A DNA stretch of 60,000 nucleotides from Owenia fusiformis (GCA_903813345.2 CAIIXF020000008.1:32824867-32884866); one strand, 5' to 3'. Numbered from the stretch's first letter, positions 1 through 13,135 are shown. The notes: generated by a model from the sequence alone, not told the origin. A program made the numbers and translations.

Positions 1-511
1 ACATTTTTGAAAATCTATGCTTAAACAATTATTTGCTCAGAAATGAGGCAAGATCTTCTTGTTTTTTAAAGTGAATCCAAAACATATTCAACAACATTTT
101 AGATGAATTTGAGGCAAATCACTGAAGCGCCTTTGGTAGAACATGGGTCTCAAACATGATGAAAATGATGCTTTCTGCAATTTTTAGGCGATCATTAACA
201 TGGTAACAAATGGTCATCAAAAAATGTGGTAGGAGGAGGTCTGAACGTCAACGGATTTGGTTGAAATTTTTTGCTCTTGCTTTCCTTTATCAGGAGGCCA
301 ACTGGGCAAACTCCACCTTGATTTGAAAAAAAAGTGAATATGAAACACCCTAAGCCACGTCCCCTGAAAGTACTGAGGATTGTGGTTGGTCAATATAAAA
401 AGTTGCAATTTGATTAAGCGATTGAACACATTTTTGGGGGTACTTTGACTGAGTTCATTCACTATTCGACTGGTAACTCATACATGTACAGTTTATCTTA
501 TGTTTTAGCAG
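1..511. other. Upstream or intron sequence before the first visible CLPTM1 exon
   Basis: No coding exon, RNA gene or clear repeat was recognised. The missing first CLPTM1 exon (about 50 residues in the human protein) was not found here and probably lies outside the window. The stretch ends in a pyrimidine-rich acceptor with AG steps at 508, 511 and 514. Confidence 0.4.
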
Positions 512-3500
512 CAGCAAGGAGTATCATGGCAGTCTACCATCAAGACCCTACTCGTACGATGTGTGATCATCTACTTCATATCCAGCATGTTTCGTGGCAA
601 CAAAACACCACCGGCAAATACTTCACCTAGCCAAACTGGACCAACCACCACCTCAAGCAACTTATTCCCAAGAGAAGTCCACATGGACATGTATATGTTT
701 ATAAGCGAGGATGAAGACCTCAAAAGTTTTGACGTTGAAGATGCTTGGTGGGTTGAAGAAGATTTGATATATGGAGATTGGACAGGTGGCCCGTTTGGTG
801 ATGGATCATATGTCAAAAAAGGTCAAATTGAGGCGAGCGAGTCACTTATGAATAATGGCTCCATATGGCTACATACAATGTTTGTGAGAGATGGAAGAAA
901 ACCAAACCCACGAGACAAGAAATTCACAGTGTACAAAAAGAAAAGTAAGGATATTGAAATATAATGCTTGTTGCAATATAATTATAGGATAGTGCCTACT
1001 GTTGATTAAGATATACTGGGCCGGCCTCCTACAGTTTATATTGTAGCAGTTTTTGTATTATGTCAGTTAAATAGCCAATTAAAATTTAGAAAAACAAGCA
1101 CCTGCTTCTTTGCCTTGTTTCAGTATTCAAAATGATAACCATCATTTTATGGATCATATGTTTTTTATAAGCTCTATAAGGGTATAGCAATTTGACTAGT
1201 GAATTACATTTAAATTTTTGTTCTGCCAATATACTGGTAATGGTTTTAGTGCCAGATTTTTTTCTTTCTATGCTAGTTCGCCATCTTTTAATAAAAAACC
1301 ATGTAGATGCTCATCTGGTTCTGTATAGCAAAACAAGGCTAAGGCTGCAATTGGTCTTGACTCCCATTTCTAGAAGTTTAATTTTTGATTTTTTCAGTGC
1401 TGAATAAATTCAAGAAACGTAAGTTCCACAAAACTGTTAACTTACTGACGGGGAAAGCAGATGTCCATCCTGATTTGATACCTGTAAGTGACACCTTTAT
1501 TGATTATTTATTCTATGTTATTTGTTGTTATTATCCCACCGAACGAAGTTCGAGGGGGATATAGAGAAGCCGTCTGTTCGTCCGTCCCTACGTCCGTCCG
1601 TTCGTCCGTGTGTCCGGGCGATAACTCCATTTGGTTCAAATTTTATAGGCTTATGCCTTATGTAGGACCTTTGCTCGAGAAGGAATTTTCAATATGGCCA
1701 CTCAATTCAAAATGGCCGCCATTTTTCGTAAAAAATGTAATCGTTAATAACTCAAATACAAGTTGACGAATTTGGTTCAAATTTTATATGCTGATGCCTA
1801 GGGACAAAGGAGTTTCGCTCAAAAAGAGATTTTCAAGATGGCCGCTTAATTTCAAAATGGCAGCCATTTTTCGTAAAAATATGTAATCTTTGATAACTCA
1901 AATACCAGTGAACGGATTTGGTTCAAATTTTATATGATGATGTTTAAGGACACAGTAGCTATGTTCTACAAAAATTTTTCAAGATGGCCGCTTAATTTCA
2001 AAATGGGGGCAATTTTTCGTAAAAAACGTAATCTTTGATAACTCAAATACTAGTGAACAGATTTGGTTGAAATTTTATATGATTATGCCTAAGGACACAG
2101 TAGCTCTGTTCAAGAAATAATTTTCAAGATGGCGGCTGAATTTCAAGATGGCGGCCAATTTTCGTAAAAAACGTAATCTTTGATAACTCATATACCAGTG
2201 AACGGATTTGGTTGAAATTTTATATGATGATGCTTAGTGACACAGTTGCTATGTTCGACAAAGAATTTTCAAGATGGCCACTTTATTTCAAAATGACGGC
2301 AATTTTTCATTAAAAAAACATAATCTTTGATAACTCAAATACCAGTTAACGGATTGTGGCCATTTTTTGTAAAAAAAACATAAAATTTTGATAACTCTAA
2401 TACCAGCTAACGGATTTGTTTTAAATTTTATTAGATAATGCCTAGGGACACAATAGCTGTGTTGGAGGAAGAATTTTCAAAATGGCAGCTGAATTTCAAA
2501 ATGGTTGCCATTATTCTTAATTCAAATTTTATATGCTGATACCTAGGGACACTATAGCTCTGTTCGAGTAAGTTTTCCAAAATGACTGCAGAATTTCAAA
2601 TGGCTGCTATTTTTAGTAAAAAAGAATGTAATCTTTGATAACTCAAATTTTAATTTATGGATATGGTTTACATTTTATATGTTGATGCTTAGGGACAAAC
2701 AAGCTTTTCTCAAGAAGGAATTTTCAAGATGGCCACTAATAATCTAAATATGTTTTATTCGGTGGGATTTGCTACTCCGTGGAGTTGCTGTTTTTCTAGT
2801 TTGTTTAAGCCTTGTATCCCCCTCCCACTCTCCATATAACATTTGTACCTTTGATACTTTAAGCGTGAAGGCAATGCCCTTTGTTTGAGCTCAAATTATC
2901 TATACCTCTTTAAACGAGGGATAATATTCAAGTAAGCTCATATCAAATCAGAACATGTGGTAATATAAGTGGTTAGAAATTCATAACAATTCAGTTTTAG
3001 TATACAGTGAAACCTGTAAAGTGGAACGTCTCTCACTGGTGGATCCAGGGGAAGCCATGTGTCCAAAATTTTGTGGGCCTTTATATTCTTTAAAATTTTA
3101 ACATTCCCATTGATGAGTTTCTCTTTTGATTGTGCCTCTCCTCCACACACATGTTAGAATATGTTAAAATCCCAAATTTTTCCTGACCCATCTTGGACTA
3201 AAAATAGGTATTGAAATCAATTTTATAAATAGAAGATATGTATCACCATCATTTCAATAGAAAATATGTATTGATGTAAATTAAGATCTTACCTTCGAGG
3301 AGATCTTAGATATTGCATTGTATGCTTCATTATTTTTAGAGTGAAAATGAAACAAGGAAGTCTGAAATTCTGTCTTTCTGGCATCCTAACCTGACGATCA
3401 ATATAGTGGATGACCAGACCCCCTGGGTGAGAGGCAGTATCCCGCAACCCTTAGACGACTGTAAGTACATGGCTTGTAATTTTTATTTAATCAAAAATGA

Positions 3501-6500
3501 TAGCTGAGATGTGATATAGGAATTTATTTCTTAAAAGTAAAGTAAAATCCAAATAGAAAGTCTTACTATATTTTTTAGATTTCAACAGTTCTCAAAAAGG
3601 TAAACTTTATTAACATGGGGTGGGTAACACCACAAGACTTACAATACAAGTTTAGACGTTTATATGAAGTTAAAATTGAAACCCCTATTGACAGCATGGA
3701 TTTTGTAGAAATGGTTTCCAAATTGTGCAATTTAAGAATTTGACCACATTTCCTGTATTTCAAACATTTTAGTGCTGTTTCTGTATTTTCAGATGTGGAG
3801 TTTGTCCCGTTAGCAAGCATGAACAAGTACTACCCCGTGGTCTATTTCAATGAGTACTGGAATCTGAACTTTGACTACATGCCCATAAATGAAACTACCC
3901 CCGTGTTGAATCTGACCTTGACATTTACTCCAATTTCACTCTTTAAATGGCAGATGTACGCAGCTCAAGGTAGGATGAAAGTGATACTGTAAAACCTGTC
4001 TAAGTGGAACACCTTTGGTACCTCTAAAAAGTGTTCCACTTTGGAGGTGTTGCACTTATAAAGGTTCATTTGATATTAAGATCTTGAGAAACTTAAGTGT
4101 TAAATTCTTGAAGGTTAAATATTGAATCATAGCAGAATAAAAGATAAAAAAATTGAATATAAATTTGTGTTTCCTTCTTGATTGATTACATATAAAAATT
4201 TTGAATTTCACACAAAAAATATGAAATTTATAAAAAGCTTGAAATATTGTTTTTATTAATGCTGTTACTTTGTATTTAAAAAATGATATAAGGAAAGCCC
4301 ATATTGTTACTGAAAGCAAATTTAACGTAAAATTGATTTGTTACATAGTTCATCTCAAAGTCCGATGCGTGACTGAAATGATGTTTTTTGTTAATGACTT
4401 AGGTATGCGTAACAAATGGTACAGCAGCATCCTTGGTGAGGAACAAGCGGATGATGATGAAGAACAGGATTCTTTGAAGGTATGCTATACACGAAAACAT
4501 GTTATAATTGTGTATTTAGGGTTTAAGATGTTATGTGTATTTTATGTTTTATATATTGGGCTTTGTGTTTAAAATATCATTACAATTTGGGCTAAACAGC
4601 ATGAAGGTGTTACACGGCAAGTGGTCAAATGAAAAATCCCTGATATTTATGCGTATTTAAGGTTTAAGAAATTTGACTTTTATCAGGATTGTATTTGAAA
4701 TTTCACTGCAATTTTGGCTCAATAGCACAAGGATGTTGACACAACAAGTGGTAAAATGCAAAAATCCTTTGATATTAGTCTTATATAGGGCTGGAAGTAT
4801 GGCATTTATGTGTATTTAAGGTTTAAGATATTGGACATTTATCAAGATTTGTATTCAAAATGTCACTAACAATTTTGGCTCTATAGCACAGGGATGTTAC
4901 CCAGCAAGTTGTAAAATGAAAAATCTTTTGAAGTGGGGGCTATCTATAATCAGTACTGGTTGAAGTCCCTTTGGCTAAAAATATGTCTGATATAGCTAAC
5001 AGTGCTAGATTTCACTTGCAAGTGAAAAGAAATCCTTGATATTCAAGTATATATCTACATTTACAATAGCAAATTCCAAGTGTTTTGATTAGAGCTATTA
5101 TTTATCCCATACCTAAAGGAGGTAATATAGATAAGCGTATACCTCTTAATTACATAGGAATTAGCATATTATCTTGTACATATAAACTTTATCGCAGTGT
5201 TATTAATAACAGACTTGTGAAGTTTAATGATTTGGAAGGTATTCTGGTTGATGGACAAAATTGCTTTAAACAAGAAAGATTGTGCAATCATCACATATTT
5301 TCTGTAAATTCCGTTGTTCAAAATTTGATTGAAAATAAATCGAATATTGTTGAGTTCATTGACCTCCAGGTGCTTGACTTTAAGTCAACAAAAAATAGAA
5401 ATACATTTTCTATTCCATTGCAATAGATAACTGGAGTCTACATCACTCTACTATACCTTGCATTTGGCTTTCATGAGCAACGAATTTGGCTTATTAGTAA
5501 TGATTATATATTTGTTTTTATTTGTCTGTTCCTTATTAATGGTTTATCGGTTGAAAGTTAGATGTTGATAAGGTACTTTCAAAAATATACTAAACAATCC
5601 AATTAGACAAATAAAGTATCTTATGCATTTCTAGGTGTAAGGTATAGTAGTGTGACATATTAAAATTGATACTTTGTCAACTTGACCCTCGCAAAAAATT
5701 TCATTGAAAATATGTTCTTATAATAATTTCGTATCTTATAGATAATTTTGTTGAAAATATTTTGCAATGTGTGAAAATAATTCAAGTCCAAGACTCAATG
5801 CATTGTGTAATGACTATTCCTTTCAGGCATTGTTTTCTTAAATGAACACTCGATGCTGTGTATCTCGTGCAAATTTTGGAAAGCAACACCTTCAAGGAAT
5901 GATCATCTAGTCCAGGGCTTAAATCCTTAATCAATATTTCATACTTTGTTGAATTGTAAGACTGACCACTATAATAAATAAATAAATAGATATATAAACT
6001 GAACTACAATCTGCAAAAGCTCAATAACTTTGTATTTATGTGACACATGTACCAAATATTTGTTTAAATGTATAAAACTAAATATTTATGAAACACTAGT
6101 AACATTTTCACATGCAAAAGCTTAGCATTGTCTCTAAATACGCATAGGCCTTAACATTTTATTTGCATTACATAAAAATAATATTTGAATATTCTTTCAT
6201 TGCAGGAAACCCTAGTGGAGACCAACCCCTATCTATTGGGCATGACTATTATTGTTTCTCTGATCCACAGTGTGTTTGAGTTTCTGGCGTTCAAAAATGG
6301 TAAGCACAATTGTTATCCCACTTTGAAAAAGTGCTTTATTGTTACAGTAGCCATGTTGTGCTCTTTGGAGGGTTGGTGCCCCATTAATTTTGTCATTAAA
6401 ATTCCAGGGAAAATACCGTTTGGTTCAACTTCAAATGTTTATAGATGCAAGAGTAGACTAGTGCAAAGACCTTATAAGATTTGGGCTGTCGGGTGAATAA

Positions 6501-9255
6501 CGTGGCAGCCATTTTGGTCTCCAAAGTGTGATTTTATCACCTTATGTCTTGTTTTAACATCTGATGTTAATGCTATGGATGTTGTCTGATTATTAAATTG
6601 CAGAAGGATAACAATATTTTATAATATTTTATATTTCAGATATTCAGTTCTGGAAGAATCGCAAGTCCCTGGAAGGTCTCTCCGTGCGTTCCGTATTCTT
6701 CAACGTGTTCCAGTCTCTAATTGTTATGCTCTACGTCCTTGATAATGACACTAATATGGTGGTGAAATTCAGCGTGTGTATAGGTCTTGCCATTGAGTGC
6801 TGGAAGATCCACAAAGTCATGAATGTCTCTGTAAGTACCTTTACTATAGTGTAGTGTAGTGTAGTGGAGTATAGTGTAGTGTAGTATAGTGTAGTGTAGT
6901 ATAGTGTAGTGGAATATAGTGTTGTGTAGTATAGTGTAGTGGAGTATAGTGTAATGTAGTGGAGTGTAGTGTAGTATAGTGTAGTGTAGTGGAATATAGT
7001 ATAATGTAGTGTAGTGGAGTGTAGTATAGTGTAGTGGAGTATACTGTAATGTAGTGGAGTATAGTGTAGTGTAGTGGAATATAGTGTAATGTAGTGGAGT
7101 AAAGTATAGTATAGTTTAGTGTAGTTTGGTATAGTATAGTGTGGTATAGTGTAGTGTAGAATAATGTAGTGTAGAGCTTAGGCCTATTTTGGCCTATTGC
7201 CATTCTACATTCAGATAACTACATTCACCTCTTTGACGCTTATTTTCAATGTTATCATGATTGTAATTTCAAATCTCAATTTCAGATTGACAACGAGAAC
7301 AAAGTATTTGGAGTTCTACCTAGAATCAAATTTCAAGATAAATCATCTTACACAGAGTCAGACACCAAAAAGTTTGATATGGTGAGTATTAAATTAAGTG
7401 TACATTAAAGAGTATGTGGTGAAGTTTGCTCATCTGAGACCTAAAATTTTTTGTATCAATCATCTCATTCAGTATTATGTGCTAATACATATGTACATAT
7501 AACTTGTTTTAACTTGTTTAACGAGTGAGGGGATCATATTAAAAGAATCTGCTAAAATGATAAATTATCTAATGATTGGTAATCCTATTTTCTTTACTTT
7601 ATTGCTATATTTACTTTTATTGAAAATTGTGTATCGGATGTACGTTTGGCCCTAAAAGGGCATCAGTACTTGTAAAATCCTATTATATTATATAAAAAGA
7701 CATGTTACACATATACACATCTGTACGTATTCTGTATGTATTGTATGTCACTGTTAGATATATTCTGAGGCCACAAAAATTAGTTAATTGGTATCCAACT
7801 TTTCTGTGTTCTGCGGCCGATGGTCATCACTCATTATCTGTAACAATTTTCAATGTCTTACAAGGTGGTGACATTTTGTCATGTTATGCCTTGTTTGGGT
7901 ACCTTTAATTCACATTATTTTTTTTACTATTTTCAGATTGCATTCAAATATCTCTCATGGTTGTTTTTCCCACTCCTCGGTTGCTATGGTATTTACTCAC
8001 TGATGTATCATGAACACAAAGGTGTCTATTCCTATATACTTAGTCTCCTCTATGGCTTCCTATTAACATTTGGTAAGTACATCTTATACTCTACAATGTG
8101 CACTCTTAAGTAACTGATCAGAAAGGGAGAATGAATACATACCCATTTAGTGAACTGAATCAAAGCTTAGGTTTGACCAAATTAGAAAAGTGAATAAATG
8201 CATAATCTCATATTCATGGTCCAATTTATGACTTACCAATTTTAACCGACTATAAATACACTAAAAATCGCAGTACCATCACCAACTAAAATATGCATCT
8301 TGCAATGTTTTTTTTTTGTAAAAGTAGAAAGAAAGTCCCATTACACCCATTTGCATGCCAAATTGCGTAAATTAAAAAAATATTTCAAAGTAAAGAGTAA
8401 AATGTGCAATACAGTGCAGTGTTATTTGAGTACAACTTTGTATTTTTCAGGATTTATCGCCATGACGCCCCAATTGTTTATTAACTACAAGATGAAATCT
8501 GTAGCTCATTTACCATGGAGAATGATGACCTACAAAGCACTCAATACCTTTATAGATGACATCTTCGCATTTGTCATCAAAATGCCCACATTGTATAGGC
8601 TAGGCTGTTTCAGAGATGGTGAGGCTATTTTATATATCGATGAGGCCAATTTGGGATATTGTTGAGGCCAAACATGCCAGTGTTCTTCTCGCTCTTTCTT
8701 TTTCAGTATTCTAATTTTAACCAAATCAGAATTTAACTTAATGTCAAAATATCAAATGTTGTCACCATCTTTTTTTACATTCACAATTGATTTCTAAAGG
8801 TATTTTCAACGGAGGTGATCTTTTGATACCTCAGAATAGAGCCATCTTCAGAGATTCATTTTGTTTTATATTTAATTTAAATGGGTACATTCCTCTTATG
8901 GCAATGTTCTACCTTAAGAGGTGTTTGTTCCATTTTGTGCCAAGTGACCTCTACTGCATCCAGCATTGGCAATCATAAGTGTAAATCATTTGTTATATCA
9001 TTAAACAGAAAAAAGAGAAAATGAAAAAATGTTATGCTTTTTTCTTCAGATATTGTCTTCATAATCTTCCTCTACCAGAGATGGATTTATCCAGTTGATC
9101 CCAAACGTATGAACGAATTTGGTACCAGCGAAGAAATGTGGAAAGAACATGAAACTGGAGCAGTCGCAGAAGGTGAAGGTCAAGGTCAGCTAACTGAAGG
9201 TCAAGAGACTAAAGATGCAACTCCAAAACCGAAAGAAGAAAAGAAGAACGATTAA
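512..9255 (+). CDS. CLPTM1: CLPTM1, cleft lip and palate transmembrane protein 1 homolog (5' partial, 11 exons)
   Basis: Exons, all with AG/GT borders: 512-944, 1398-1483, 3340-3460, 3793-3969, 4403-4479, 6206-6299, 6640-6830, 7286-7381, 7937-8072, 8451-8618, 9050-9255. Phases agree throughout and give 594 residues plus stop; human CLPTM1 has 669, so only the N-terminal exon is missing. Near the start is a membrane segment (VIIYFISSMFRG). A lumenal domain follows with YGDWT, WHPNLTINIVDD, YYPVVYFNEYWNL and EEQDSLK. The C-terminal membrane block contains ETNPYLL, VHSVFEFLAFK-like sequence, FPLLGCY, MTPQLFINYKMKSVAHLPWR, ALNTFIDDIFAFVIKMP and YQRWIYPVD. The tail is charged and ends KKND, a possible ER retrieval signal. 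From knowledge of the family, human CLPTM1 is an ER protein that holds back GABA-A receptors and is related to the scramblase CLPTM1L. The function in this species is inferred. Confidence 0.96.
1534..2799 (+). mobile_element. Non-autonomous Helentron/Helitron-like element with core tandem repeats
   Basis: Lies in a CLPTM1 intron. It begins with TC after an A and has an early hairpin (CCCACCGAACGAAGTTCG). A TCCG-rich stretch follows, then about eight diverged copies of a unit near 145 bp. Each copy carries GATAACTCAAATACC, GGTTCAAATTTTATATG and AAGATGGCCGC words. The 3' end has a short hairpin (GCTACTCC-GT-GGAGTTGC) followed by CTAG at 2796-2799 and a T. TC start, 3' hairpin, terminal CTAG and A/T insertion are the known Helitron hallmarks, and the core-repeat design resembles pearl or HINE elements. 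No coding capacity is seen. Family assignment is inference. Confidence 0.6.
3986..4066. repeat. Short inverted-repeat element (AAACCTGT...GTGGAACACC family)
   Basis: Starts CTGTAAAACCTGTCTAAG, then GTGGAACACC, and ends with the reversed words. Related copies or half-copies lie at about 3003-3035, 41620-41772, 42291-42413 and 53949-54067. The design resembles pogo/Tigger-type miniature elements, whose termini often read CAGTAAAACCTGT. Confidence 0.5.
4508..4935. repeat. Tandem repeat, three units of about 140 bp, in a CLPTM1 intron
   Basis: Three diverged direct copies share GTATTTAAGGTTTAAGA, CAATTTTGGCTC, ATAGCACAGGGATGTT and TGTAAAATGAAAAATC in the same order. The array begins about 30 bp after the donor of the exon ending at 4479. 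No coding content. Confidence 0.6.
5079..5426 (+). pseudogene. Reverse transcriptase fragment of a non-LTR retrotransposon
   Basis: An open frame in a CLPTM1 intron reads like the early part of a LINE reverse transcriptase: IPKGG, then PLNYIGISILSCTYKLY, VINNRL, VDGQNCFKQ and FIDLQ. These match the fingers region before the catalytic motifs. In better-preserved relatives the block is PLNYRGISLLS and QNGFR, so several substitutions are visible. Neither endonuclease nor catalytic YADD-type box is present, so this is a dead fragment. Confidence 0.75.
6843..7176. repeat. Pentanucleotide simple-sequence array (GTAGT/ATAGT variants)
   Basis: About 330 bp of GTAGTGTAGTGTAGTGGAGT-like repeats start roughly 14 bp after the donor of the CLPTM1 exon ending at 6830 and run to about 110 bp before the next exon, filling most of this short intron. 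The long antisense frame over it (LHYTTLHY-like) is only the repeat translated. Confidence 0.85.
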
Positions 9256-10104
9256 TGATCAACTTGAATTAAGTTTATTCGTAGTTTAGCATTATAATCT
9301 CTGTGTTGTGGACAGATGTCACTATTTATCAATTAAAAAGAACAAGGGGTCCATGGTGGACAAACTTTTTGCAGCTTTTTCACAATTTTTATGCGTAGTG
9401 AAGAATTTAAAAAATAAAGATATACATCAAGTTTAATGTCATAGGTAGGATGGAAATCAAATATTAAGATATACACCAAATGGAATGTCGTAAGTTAGAT
9501 GAAAATCAAGTGGTAATCAAATATAGAGATATACACCAAATGGAATGTCAAAAGTTAGATGAAAATCAAGTGGTAATCAAATATTAAGGGAATTCGCCAA
9601 ATGGAATGTCATTAATTGTATGTGAATCAATTGGCAATGAAACAATTTATAGATCCTTTACACCAGGAAATGTAAGCAAAATGTAACTGCGATGTTGATA
9701 TGGTCCCAATCAGGAAGGTATTTTAACAAAAACATTACACCAATGCTGAAGCAGTGTCATATATATAACATGTAAGTTATTCTACAATTTTATATTTTAT
9801 AAGGGGCTCGGAGTCCCTTTTTTCTATATCCCAAAACTCAAAATAGCCTGTAATTTGCACAATTAATGGACTTTTTTGCAAACCATGCTATTAGAGCTTG
9901 AAAAATATTGCTCACATAGTAAGTGAATATATTGTGCTGTACCAAAAAGTCGATTAATTGTCTGTAAATTGCAGGCTGTATCAAATATTTTGATTTGGGG
10001 TATTTTAGAGACGGAGCCATTTTCATGAAATTGATTTTAATAAAGATTTAAATAGATAGGCTTACACAATCAGTGTGCACTGAGTTTTCTTTATTTTGTG
10101 CTGG
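9256..10104 (+). other. CLPTM1 3' UTR and flank with a 60-bp tandem repeat at about 9415-9650
   Basis: After the stop codon there are A-rich stretches with AATAAA-type words (for example near 9412), but no single polyadenylation site can be chosen. From about 9415 to 9650 a unit of about 60 bp (ATACACCAAATGGAATGTC, TTAGATGAAAATCAAGTGG) is repeated about four times. The first unit is about 10 bp shorter. Confidence 0.5.
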
Positions 10105-10113
10105 GTTTAGCAT

Positions 10114-10354
10114 AAGAGGGGAGAAACCCCAGGGTTCAAAGATGACATACGCTTATAATGTAAATCTGTATTGAGATGACATCATCGCTGATTGGTTTAG
10201 CGAGTCAATCATTGATTGGTTTAAAACTAGGTCAATTTGAAAACTTTGAAAACCAAGATGGAGGGTAAACAAATATACATACTTCCGGGAAAGGAGGTGC
10301 GCGAGGGAGGAAATCGTATGTCATCAATTGAATCATGGGGTTTTCCCTCCTCTT
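10114..10354. mobile_element. 241-bp MITE with perfect 9-bp target duplication
   Basis: Terminal inverted repeats begin AAGAGGGGAGAAACCCC and include CGTATGTCATC near the inner ends. The flanks carry the identical 9-mer GTTTAGCAT at 10105-10113 and 10355-10363. A 9-bp duplication is usual for Mutator-like elements. No coding sequence. Confidence 0.8.
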
Positions 10355-10470
10355 GTTTAGCATCAAGCCTCTGTTTCCTTTCAACTGATTGATGTGAGAA
10401 CCAGGGATGGAACTTGGGAACAGAGTCTTGAAGCGAATTCCTTTTCCAATTAAATTGAGTGCAATACTTT

Positions 10471-10562
10471 AGGGTGTTTCATATGCACCCCCTCTAAAAA
10501 CATATAGAGTGGCAATGCTACATGAATGAATTTATAGGGGGTGCATACATATGAAACACCCT
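10471..10562. repeat. Foldback mini-element (AGGGTGTTTCATATG termini)
   Basis: Two arms of about 28 bp, AGGGTGTTTCATATGCACCC and its near-complement, flank a loop of about 35 bp. It looks like a miniature inverted-repeat transposon. Confidence 0.6.
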
Positions 10563-11348
10563 GTATATTACATGTATGTGTAGCATATACACGGAGGTTA
10601 ATCAATTTGATAATAAATGAACTAATGTTGTGAAGAAGTTTGTCGATTTGTGTACCAAAAATAAATGATTATCACATGTCGAAGGGCCACACAAAAATAT
10701 GAAACCTCTAAGTGTGATGCATCGCAAAAAATGTTGAAACGTTTTAATAAATATGTGAATGAATGTACAACTGTCTAGTATTCAGGTTTTAATAAATAAC
10801 AAAGTAATGTATTGCATTTGTATTATTCCGATATTGCTGCACGCACCAGTGTCCATAACTTTGCAATAGAAGTTATTGTTCAAGAAGCTGGAATTTAAAA
10901 TCATTCTATTTTCATACAATGCCCATACAACTGTAATCAGTTCTCTCTATTTAACTCAATCTTATGTTCTCACCTCATCATGTGAGGTCATATTTGAAGT
11001 CAATGCTAAAGTCCTAGTATTGTTTTGCATCAAATATTATCAAAATGTCATAATGTTTCTTATTGTTTGAGTTGCCTTGTCTTGGTTCAGTGGATAAAAT
11101 TGACATGTGATCAGTGTTTCCAATATTTATGTGTTTTTTTACCTCACACATTCTCAATCCCCAAGTATTCTTTATCTTTGACTATTCTCCATTTCATGAC
11201 ATCTTTAACATAGTATAGATACTATATCTATGGTACAAACTATTTCCTAAATGTGAGCACTGGTGTATCAAGCAAAAGACAGAGTGTATAAAGGTATCAA
11301 TTATTTTGCACATGAGATTTTTTATTTTATAAAGCATGAAAAACCGAC

Positions 11349-11546
11349 AGGTGTCCATTTCTCGAAAACATCATCAATTACGATTTACAAATTTAATTGT
11401 CTTCTATGATTTTTCCATTTCTGGATGTTCTTCAATCTATGATTTTATCAATGAGGTGCTTCAAGAAACGCAATTTCGAAAATCATGGAAAATATCGTAG
11501 AAAACAAAAATCATCAATCTGGAATGTTTTCGAGAAATGGGCGCCA
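11349..11546. repeat. Foldback element with GTGTCCATTTCTCGAAAACAT termini
   Basis: The left end (TGTCCATTTCTCGAAAACAT) pairs with the right end (ATGTTTTCGAGAAATGGGC) across about 200 bp. Inner segments also pair imperfectly. No target duplication was identified. Confidence 0.55.
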
Positions 11547-11785
11547 GGGGAGTTTCATGAAGTTATTAGAATGAAATTACATGAATGTACAATTTGAAAT
11601 AATTTGTAGTTTTTTTTATTATATTTCAATAAATTACATTATTCAAGTGAATTTGATTATGATCTCAGATTATTTAAAATTAGGTAGCTGTGTCCATGTA
11701 AAGGAGGATTGGGTTCCATGATACTTTGCAGTATTTTGTCAGAAGGGGTTTAATCCCATGATGCCCCTTCAGATGGGGGATTAAA

Positions 11786-11879
11786 AGGAGGAAATCCCAG
11801 AATCCATAGATGAACCTGTCTCTATGTAAATATGAACCTCAGAAATTATTCATCTATGAATTCTGGGTGATTTCCTCTC
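11786..11879. repeat. Short foldback repeat
   Basis: AGGAGGAAATCCCAGAAT-CATAGATGAA pairs imperfectly with TTCATCTATGAATTCTGGG-TGATTTCCTC. About 95 bp in total; a likely MITE relic. Confidence 0.5.
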
Positions 11880-13135
11880 TTTATGGAATGCATGGGAACC
11901 CATTTCCATAATCACAATCTAATTCTAAGATTATTTCGCTGTTAAGGATAGTTTGACATTATGGTGTTCATCAAATCTCACAGGTATAAATGGGCATTGC
12001 CATTCTGGCAATCATCACATCTTTCTGTCTTCAACTAGAAATATCAAGTAAGAAGCTTATACGAAAATTTCATGAAAAATATCAAGTATTGATTAAGAGC
12101 AAATGCTAATAGTACATTACTTTTGGGACAACCCTCGTAGAAGACCATGATTTCTCATGATGGGGTATTGCCAGTCCTCCGATTCTTTGATAAATTGATT
12201 GTTAATCAGTTAGACTTAGTGAGTTAGAAAACATGTTCATTGAATATGGACAATAAGAAATATGCTTATTTTCTCATTTTTAAGTTGAATATTGTGGCCA
12301 ATCAACTGAATAAATGTGCTGTGCTATATTCTCTATATAAATGAGTTAAAGTTTGTTATTTTGTCATATCTGGGTATAGGGTATATTATGGATAAAATTT
12401 TAAATGTTGTCCCGGTGCATATGACTCCAAAATCTAGAGTAGCTTCTTTCTCAGTCCACTTGGAAAAAGCGAGTTGCATTTTGGGATTAAAATGTGAACA
12501 AACAATAAAATCCAGGGAAGCATTTTTCAGAATAAAATTTATAAGGCCGAATATTGCAGGCAGAAAATAAATGAAGTTAGGCAGACAAATAAACAAAACA
12601 TTAACATGCAAAATTTCACCACCTGCCATTTGTTACAGACACCGAATGGCGAACACAAACCACTGACCCTTATCATCTTCAACAACTTCACAATCTGACT
12701 GATATCAGAAAACATAATACAACACTTTGATTGTACCATAATATTTTTATTAAGAATGATACAAAATACATCATCATTATATACATGTAATAGTACAATC
12801 AATGGCACCTAAAGTACTAAAAATAATGTATTGAGTTTGTCAAATCATGCAATTTGCCCAATCTTTTCTGTAAATATGATTGCTTGAAAATGTTTTCTCA
12901 TATTTTCGATGCAATCTTCAAACCCTTTTGGCCAGTCTTCATGGCATTCAGATTAGGTAAGTTTTACTGTATTTTGCGATATACAAAAACGGCTCTATAT
13001 AACATCAATTGTGACGTCTTTCAGCAGATCATAATTCCTGATTATATAGATTCACATCATAAATGAATTAAGCTTGAGGCAGGTGAAGCTGTTCTTCTGA
13101 CAATATTTTAGCAGTATATTTCCACTGATGCTTAT

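Noticed and set aside
944-1398. Possible missing micro-exon between CLPTM1 exons (human protein has a few more residues here)
   Set aside because: Phases join directly and the joined sequence (YKKK-MLNKFKKRKF) looks natural, so no extra exon is needed.
6844-7203. 119-codon minus-strand frame of LHYTTLHY-like repeats
   Set aside because: Translation of a pentanucleotide simple repeat in a CLPTM1 intron; no other coding sign.
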